NCBI RefSeq assembly: GCF_027244095.1
Contig: NC_069670.1
Coordinates: 16,759,320-16,823,319 of the forward strand
Origin: Hemicordylus capensis
Lineage: Eukaryota > Chordata > Lepidosauria > Squamata > Cordylidae
DNA: 64,000 nucleotides
Direction of reading: 5' to 3'
Below are positions 57,127 to 64,000 of the stretch, in pieces. Every line of letters begins with the position of its first letter. Positions within the stretch are counted from its first letter, which is position 1. A model generated the notes under the pieces. It saw only the letters and a list, made by a program, of their open reading frames with translations. It was not told the DNA's origin and did not search any database. The translations under genes were made by a program, and so were the position numbers.

Positions 57127-57975
57127 TGGCTACCCGATTGTCTGCTTACTGGGGTGATGCCCATGCTGCAGGGTCCCCCACTGCAAGAAACGTATTCACC
57201 CAAGCTTTTAACCAGATTTGCAGAACTGTAGATTTGTTTAAAACAGTTTTAATTTATTGGGCTGGGGGCGGGGGGGACTTGTGGTTCCCCTCAGCCACCC
57301 CTACTAACCTGCTCCACACAGTTCTCCCCCAAAGCCCGCCCTCCCTCCCTCCCGCCCCACATCTCTCCCCCTCCCCACTGGAAGCCCCCAGGAAAAATGT
57401 AGCTGGAATTTGCTGTGCATGGAGCTTAATTAAGATAGATTTTCCTAGGCAGACCTGCGTTGGCTGGATTTATTATTAGTGCCTCAGCCATGTTACCTAC
57501 AAACTGCCTCTTTTAAAAATATTTAATGACATAGGAATTTTATTTTTTAAAGCCCTGGTATTCAAGGGTTGGCGGTGGGGTGGGTGAGTGGGCAATCCTT
57601 GCTTTCCGCCTCCCTTCTGTAACGGGGCCCAAACCTTGGATGGCTGGTTTAATATATTGGTTGTGAGAGGGCATTTGGCTTTGGGTCAGTGTGATGGCAG
57701 TGTGACCCGAGGGAATAAAGCGTCTCAGCTTCTTAAAATATGGAGTCTGGTTGCATTTCATTCCGAGGGGATCTCGGGGCAGAAGGTGGCTTGCTGGGTT
57801 CAACTGAAATGTTGAACTTTATTGAATTCGGCAAACCAGCTCCAAAGTTGGAGTAAAGATCTCTCTTAAGACAGCCGCAAATAAACCACACTAATGCCAC
57901 GTTGTGGGTACAGGCAATAAAACGGATCTAAGTTGGACACAATAAACTCTGGTTTTGCGTTGCATCTGAACGGAG

Positions 57976-58270
57976 AGGAGAGCTGGTCTGGTGGTAGCAA
58001 GCATGACTTGTCCCCTTAACTAAGCAGGGTCCACCCTCGTTGCATATGAATGGGAGACTAGAAGTGTGAGCACTGGAAGAGATTCCTCTTAGGGGATGGA
58101 GCCGCTCTGGGAAGAGCAGAAGGTTCCAAGTTCCCTCCTTGGCAGCATCTCCAAGATCGGGCTGAGAGAGATTCCTGCCTGCAACCTTGGAGAAGCTGCT
58201 GCCAGTCTGTGAAGACATTACTAAGCTAGATAGACCAATGGTTTGACTCAGTATATGGCAGCTTCCTATG
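57976..58270 (+). mobile_element. Composite 5S/tRNA SINE, near complete
   Basis: Head GAGAGCTGGTCTGGTGGTAG, 5S-like TTAACTAAGCAGGGTCC and ATGGGAGACTAG, shortened tRNA module, body CTGCAACCTTGGAGAAGC, tail GGCAGCTTCCTATG. Confidence 0.8.
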
Positions 58271-58363
58271 CCCACTCAATCTGGAAATATACAGCAAGTA
58301 AAACAGTAGTCTTTGCTGGACCGAATTAAGTTAGTTTGTTGTTTGTTTATACTTATATACATT

Positions 58364-58491
58364 TTTATTTTGGAAGCAGCCTAGAGAATTGTTATTGCTG
58401 ATTTGTTACTGTAGGCAAATATTGTCGATTTGTTAAGCAATAATAAATACTGCCTAACAAAAATAACTCTCTAGGTTGCTTCCGAAATAAA
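58364..58491. mobile_element. Foldback (MITE-like) element, 128 bp
   Basis: Arms TTTATTTTGGAAGCAGCC and, inverted from the right, TTTATTTCGGAAGCAACC continue CTAGAGA..TT, about 27 bp with few mismatches. A weaker inner repeat involves TGTTA..GGCA. No target duplication is seen. Confidence 0.55.
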
Positions 58492-60186
58492 CGTTTTTCA
58501 AGAGCAGACAAGCTTTTGAGCTTCACAGAACACTTAATGGGTTGACAGTTCAGCGATGCTATCAAGTTTGCATGCTTTCTGCGTCTGGGAGTTGGACGGC
58601 ATTGACGCAGTACAAGGGTATGCTTTCTGCTCACCCGGTTTAATATCTGCTAAACCTACCTGTGTGTTCTCACGCCATAAATTCTAGACAGAGGGACATA
58701 AAGCAGCATTTTGTCCGGCGATCTCCATTAGGGGATAAATTGGAGGGAGGTGCAGGCAGTGTGGATGAGTGGTCAAGCCAGACCTGTCTTTGGGGTCCTG
58801 GAACAGTGAAGTATGTTGATGATCCTGCTTCCGAATCCGTAATACTGGAGGGCCTGTCCGTGTTCCTCAATGGTAAGGGGAAACCGCTCTGTCCATGCTC
58901 AGAGGCCCTCTTCATGATGTCTGCAACTGTTCATTCAAAGCAGGCTTCAGAGCTAACCCTTAAGGAGCTTTGCTGCTGATAAAGTCCTTCCCCCCCAGCG
59001 ACTGACTTCATGGTCTGCCACTCAGCCACCCCTCCTGCTTGCCAGAATTCATCTTTCTCGAAGCTATTGTTCCCCGCTTCCTGTTTGCCAAAGCGTCTGG
59101 AGAATCAGTCTGGTTTTCAGCTTCCACCAACAATTGGGCTTCCCCCAGTTCCTGCTTCCTTCAATTCTTGCCGTGGCCAAACTGCAGGGAACTTCCTCTC
59201 CGGTTCCTTCACATTTGAATTGCTTCCATCATGTATATAATGGAAACCCTGGCAGAGGTGAGAAGGGGAAGATCTTTCCCCCAAAGATCCAGAGGAGGGG
59301 GTGGAAAGCCAGGCAGTATCTTTGCTGAACTAGCTTCTGTTGGAGTCAAACAAAATTCTTGGTTGGCTGGGGAGAAATGAAGAATGCTGTGTTAGCTCAG
59401 AAGCTGGCACCCGCTCCAGCTTTTTCCTCAGTAGTTGCTAGCTGTTAAGACGTCTGAAATATTTGTCCAGTTCTCCGTAAGCCCTCCAGCAATGCAAGTT
59501 GGTTCATTAAGGACTTCCAGCATACCGCATCTCTTTCTCTCCCTGACAGACACTGTACGATTTGTTTAAATTAGGAAATTGGAATATTCCTATGGACTAG
59601 TGTTGCGAAACAGATGTGGGTGGCCGGTGCTGAGAATAGTGTGCAAAGGTCTGGGACTCTGAGCCTCCAAGACTTTGTCTTTCGAGATAATTGGCCTTTC
59701 AGCCACAAGACTGCACTTCAAAGGATCAGTCTCAGACTTTATCTAAAGTTTTAGCAGGGGGGAAAGTGGAAGAGATTGTTCTGGAACAGTTAGGGGGCAG
59801 GGGGATCTGGAGATGATTAAGAAAGCCCAGGGGGCTTAATGTTTAGTAATACAAAGTGCTGGGATCCAGCCCTGCTTTGCTGCTGAACTGCGCTTTGCAC
59901 ATGCTCAGTGGCAGCGTTTGCTTTGTAGCATGTGGTTGCGGGCTAGACTGAGCCCTAGAAATAGCAATGGGTTCAGGGGCTCAGCACAAGCCAAGATTTA
60001 ACCCTGTCTGGGGCCAGTGAATGGGTCTCGTGGGAGAAGGTTATAAAGCTATATGGTGGCTTTCACTGGGACGGAGAGTGCAAAATACAGGCACACCTCG
60101 CTGGCTGCAAAAGGTGCTTGTATAGCACATTGCTTTGCTCTTCAAAAACCCACGGAGGTGGTGAACTGCAAGAGATTTCATCCCTC

Positions 60187-60385
60187 CAGGGGCAGAGTGT
60201 TGGACTGGGACCGGGGAGACCTGAGTTAAAATTCCTGTTCAGCCATGAAACTCACTGGGTGACTCTGGGCCAGTCACTTCTCTCTTGGCCTAACCTACCC
60301 CAAAGGGTTGTTGTGAGGATAAACAGAACCATGGACACCACTCCGGGCTCCTTGGAGGAAGCAGGATATAAATGTAAGAACAAAA
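60187..60385 (+). mobile_element. tRNA-derived SINE
   Basis: Head GGCAGAGTGTTGGACTGGG, B-box-like GAGTTAAAATTCC, body ACTCACTGGGTGACTCTGGG and GGTTGTTGTGAGGATAAAC, tail CTCCTTGGAGGAAGC. Confidence 0.7.
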
Positions 60386-60667
60386 CAAGACAAAATCCTA
60401 AATACAAATAGAAGGCGGCGCTGAACTGAAGATAACCCCGTTAAATTCCGCGTCCCCTTCCTTTTGGATAAATACAGGTGTAATCTGTATTTACAACGAT
60501 CCCGATTTCTAACATCAAAGAACTTGGGCAGCGGGGCAGGGGGCGGAATACTAGTCTTGGGTTCAGGTCAACAGAGTAGAAAGTACTACTGGTGTCCTTC
60601 ACAACAGGTGGAGTGTGCAGTGGCCGCAGTAGCAGGGGGAGATGGGAGTTGTAGTCAAACATCATCT

Positions 60668-60759
60668 TATTTGTTTGTTATTTCTCTGCCCTGAGCCATT
60701 TTTGGAAGGGCGGTATAGAAATAGTAATAATAATAATAAATAATAAAGGGCGGTATAGA

Positions 60760-60813
<54 letters not shown>

Positions 60814-60834
60814 GGGCAGTATAGAAATCATCAT
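60668..60834 (+). mobile_element. LINE 3' tail with triplicated terminus in a MITE arm
   Basis: Sense terminus CTGCCCTGAGCCATTTTTGG, then GGGCGGTATAGAAAT appears three times (near 60708, 60749, 60814), separated by AAT repeats. CATCATCT flanks the insertion (60660-60667 and 60835-60842). The flanks are a palindromic MITE arm (GATGGGAGTTGTAGTCAAAC). Confidence 0.7.
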
Positions 60835-61837
60835 CATCATCTGGGGACCCCCTGCTCTAAACCCACCAAGTGACTTGCTGCTAAGCCAAGACTTGAAGCA
60901 GATTGCTGGCTCGTAGCACACGCTCTTGGCCACTAGTCAACTTTGGATTTATTGTTTATGGAGCGAAATGTCTCTGTGTTGCCGCCGCCTCCTCCCCGCC
61001 AGCCACCACCCTGTAGAGCTGCTCGACTTCTGCGGGAGAGAAAGCTGGGAGAGCGGGTGACTTGCCCAAGGCCATCCCGGGAGTCCTGGGCGGAGCTGGG
61101 ACGTGGACCTAGGCCTCAAGTCCCTTCCGGGCAGCCTTTCCCAAGCCTGGGGGTTTCTGAGGCTCTCTTGGTAACGCCTCCTCCTTCTTCATCACTGCCA
61201 CCCAACCCTGCCTCCCTGCCCCTGAAACGCTGGGCTCCCTGCCCGTCTCGGCCCGAAACGGAGGCACCTCCCTCCAGCGCCACTTGGGGAAAAGCCACCT
61301 GAAACGGCTGGCCCCAGGGCAGCCGCGCCGTTCTGCTGAGTCTGTGTGAGCGGCTGCCTCTAGCCAGGCTGAGTCACCAGGACGCCCTGTTTACCCTGGG
61401 TGGGGCCCAGGAAAGGGCTGTTCCCTGTATAAACTCCCTCCCCACTCCCAGAGCTCTGGCTGGACACGCCCAGGGAAAGGTCCCCCGGGAAGTCTCTCTC
61501 GGGGCCCCAGAAGCCCCGAGTCGGTCTCTGTTTGGCGTTTCGGTCCAGCACGTGCGTCCAGTGTGGCTCTTGGAGCATGCTTGCGCATTAATGCGCCTGT
61601 GCGGGCAGGCAGCATATGGCTGTGGTGATTCCTGATGCTTCTTGTGGGCTCGGAGGGAGAGGGACTGAATAGGCCAGAGTTGGGGCGGCCCTTCTGGGAG
61701 GCGAGGCGAGGCGGGGTGGTCGATCCAGGCAGCAGGTTTTTGGGGTACTGGCAACAGTTGCTGCTCTACCCCATTCACACAGAGGCCTTGAGTTACCGGA
61801 GGCCAAGTTGGGCTGGATCCACGTTCATGGGCCTGAT

Positions 61838-62036
61838 GGGGCTGTAGCTCAGTGGCAGAGCATCTGCTTTGCATGCAGAAGGTCCCGAGTGCGATCCCTG
61901 GCAGCATTTCCAGGTAGAACTGGGAAAGGCCCCTGCCTGCAACCTTGGAGAGCCGCTGCCAGTCAGTGTAGGCAATACTCAGCTAGATGGACCAAGGGCC
62001 TGGCTCAGCATTAAGGCAACTTCCGATGTTCTATGA
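61838..62036 (+). mobile_element. tRNA-Ala-derived SINE without 5S head
   Basis: Head GGGGCTGTAGCTCAGTGG, GAGCATCTGCTTTGCATGC and GCGATCCCTGG resembles tRNA-Ala(UGC), followed by the same body (CTGCAACCTTGGAG, GTGTAGGCAATACTCAGC) and tail (CAACTTCCGATGTTCTATG) as the composite SINEs. The acceptor stem does not close, so it is not a tRNA gene. Confidence 0.75.
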
Positions 62037-63654
62037 CAAAGCAAGCTTTTGGTGCACACGGCATTCTCCTTGAGGGCTGTGTCCTAAACTACAGGGCTGA
62101 GCTCCAAAGAGCAGATTTAAATGCTGTTATCTACTTTCCGTTGTCCCTTGTCCGGTCCCAAAGGCTTAGAGCAGGTCATGATGGATTTTAGATGGATGTG
62201 AAGGTTTTTAAAAATTCATCTCCCATTTCCAGCCCGCCCTCACCCTCGGGCTCAGGGTGGGTTGCAGCACAGCCACAGTCAAATGACACACGTGCCGTTG
62301 TTTTGGTTCTGTGTACCAGTGAGATCCGTGCAGCAGGGAGAGTTTGACAAGGAGCAGGGAGATCTGGGTTCAAAATCAGGCTGGCCTACCTTCCAATATC
62401 GTTGTGAAGAAAATAATGGGGTGATCTCTTCTAAGTCATCCTGAATGGAGGGAGGATGAAATTGAATGGAGGGAGGATGAAATAGAAATGTGATAGAAAT
62501 TACTTCCAGTAAGTTACATTTGCCAGTTAAAAGCAATTCCAGGAAGGCAGCCTTAACAGCATTTCCTGAAAACACTGGGGTTCCAACTTTTGAGTCTCAT
62601 GAGGCAGGGAGTTCCACTGACTGCTAGAAACAAAACACAGCTCCTTTCCCGCCGTGGATGCAAATAATGTTGCAAAACAGAGGGAGGGGGAATTGCTGGG
62701 GCTCAAGTCTGCCTTAGTATTCTGACGTGTGTGGCAGGGTCCTAGCTGTAATGATACCCTGCTGATGATACTCACTCACTATCATTTTGCATAATCGAGG
62801 CCTGGCAAGAAAAGAAGAAGGGCCAAGCCTGGACCCTGCTCAAAGCAGTAATGCAAATGTCGTCCCTTCAGACCACGATTTCCACCTGGCCCTCCAGAGT
62901 CTCTGGCGAAGGTTCTGTCACTCGGTTGCTAAATTTGGGGTGGTGAATTTCCATGATGAACGCAGCCACCCAGGATGACGCTGGGATCTGTTTGGGATCA
63001 GCTTACGGGGTGCTTATTTATACGCTCTGAGCCAGAAGAGAGCTATGCAGAGAGCAGGGTGGGGTGTGAGGTGGGTGGTAGAGCAGGAGAAGGCTGGAGA
63101 CCAAGCCGGCTGGGGGAAGTGTGTGGTCCGGGCGGGTGGAAGATCAGTGTGTGCGGGGCAGAGGTGGTTAGGGCGTCAGAAGGAGGATCACTTAACACAC
63201 AACAGCAGCAGCAGCAGCTTTTACCAGTGCCATGCAATCTGGGTGGTCAAGCAGAATGGGCAGCTGTGCCTGCCCCACTTGATCCTTCAGGGCAGAGGAT
63301 TCATTGGGGCAGCGGAGCATGTTTCCAGAGAGGTAGCCATGTGGCTGCCACAAACGAGGGTTAAATCATCCTAAATGGGCTTGCCAAAATTGGAAGTTCC
63401 AGGCCAGACAAGAGTCAGGGATGAGAAGAAGAATCCTGTGGGACCTGGAAAACAGACCCCCATTTAAGACGCCAAGAGTTTGAGAGTCTTTAAGGTGGCA
63501 TTAGAGAGGACACAACTACCTCCCTGGAAATATATCGTGTGAAACAGCATTGGTGTGTGTGCGTGTGTGTGCAAGGGTGTGGCTCAAAAGGGGGTCTCTC
63601 CCCCATTCTGTTTGGGGAGAGGCAGTGTCAGCCCCTTGAATGAATACGGTGCCG

Positions 63655-63760
63655 ACGAATATTTATATACTGCTTTTCAGCAGGCACAAGCTTTCTTTTT
63701 CAACAGAAGTTCCCAAAGTGGTTTACGTAACAAAACAAACAACCCAAACAAAATAAACCT
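63655..63760 (-). mobile_element. LINE 3' tail fragment
   Basis: Antisense ATTTATATACTGCTTTTC, TCAACAGAAGTTCCCAAAGT and GGTTTACG, then A-rich; same subfamily as 35222-35315. Confidence 0.55.
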
Positions 63761-64000
63761 GGAAGGGAATCTTCTCCCTTTACCCTAGATGAGAGGGGTG
63801 GCTACTTTGCGGCGAAAGAGATAGCATGCGCTCTGAATGCACATGCTCAGAGGCACCCCTTTCTTCATGGATTCCTCCCCACCTTTTTGGAGCTGGATGG
63901 TCCTCTGGCCTAGAGGAAAATAAGAGTCCTTCTGGGGAGGCCCTTGGCGCTGCTGAGGTTTGTTATGGCCAGAAGTGGAGAAAGGTCAATTCCTCCTGGC

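Larger units (their letters stand above)
56320..64000. other. Downstream spacer after FAM89B
   Basis: No gene is recognised. In human EHBP1L1 comes next, but none of its exons was found here. Contents are the hairpin array (57028-57126), a composite SINE, a foldback element (58364-58491), a tRNA-derived SINE (60187-60385), a LINE tail with triplicated end (60668-60834), a GC-rich patch (about 60960-61330), a tRNA-Ala-type SINE (61838-62036), a 19-bp tandem duplication (about 62442-62483) and a LINE tail at 63655-63760. Confidence 0.55.

Noticed and set aside
60943-61302. First exon of the next gene (EHBP1L1 expected from human order)
   Set aside because: The GC-rich Pro-rich frame shows no EHBP1L1 N-terminal signature; that gene may lie beyond the window or elsewhere.
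61838-61912. Functional tRNA-Ala gene
   Set aside because: The acceptor stem does not close and the sequence continues into the shared SINE body and tail.

Overview
The window is vertebrate nuclear DNA, most likely from a squamate reptile (lizard or snake). Three things point there: intron-containing vertebrate genes with CpG-island promoters; a block of genes whose human counterparts lie on 11q13; and dense CR1-type LINE tails, a Sauria-type SINE with a BovB-like end, composite 5S/tRNA SINEs, small hAT MITEs and Helitrons. The species cannot be named from sequence alone. No retrovirus, LTR element or Polinton was recognised.

Six host genes are recognised, in this order: RBM4 (+, only the last coding exon, 1-429, with an inferred spliced 3'UTR exon near 3165-3775); CCDC87 (-, one exon, 6884-9541); CCS (+, 8 exons, 9802-19058); RBM14 (+, 3 exons, 24044-35875); ZNRD2/SSSCA1 (+, 4 exons, 43894-48152); FAM89B (+, 2 exons, 51100-56104). 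The exon junctions of the four spliced genes keep reading frame throughout and give proteins of 273 aa (CCS), 654 aa (RBM14), 214 aa (ZNRD2) and 191 aa (FAM89B), close to the human lengths as I remember them. CCDC87 and CCS are head to head across a 260-bp GC-rich promoter with a perfect cAMP-response element. RBM4 and CCDC87 are tail to tail. From memory, human RBM4 follows RBM14 and ZNRD2-FAM89B lie about 1 Mb away, so this order implies a rearrangement in one of the lineages.

Functionally the set is mixed: two paralogous splicing/coactivator RNA-binding proteins (RBM4, RBM14), the copper chaperone for SOD1 (CCS), a testis-type coiled-coil protein (CCDC87), a small zinc-ribbon protein (ZNRD2) and an actin-regulatory adaptor (FAM89B). 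They are neighbours, not a pathway.

Introns and spacers are rich in nested mobile elements. The main families are: a SINE that joins a 5S-rRNA-like promoter, a tRNA-Ala-like module and a body ending like the local CR1 LINEs; a second tRNA-derived SINE; LINE 3' ends with the GCCCTGAGCCATTTTTGG signature; CR1 3' ends; palindromic hAT MITEs with 8-bp target duplications; two short Helitrons; and a decayed PIF/Harbinger-type transposase piece. The least explained item is an array of three identical 27-bp perfect hairpins with a 36-bp period at 57028-57126.
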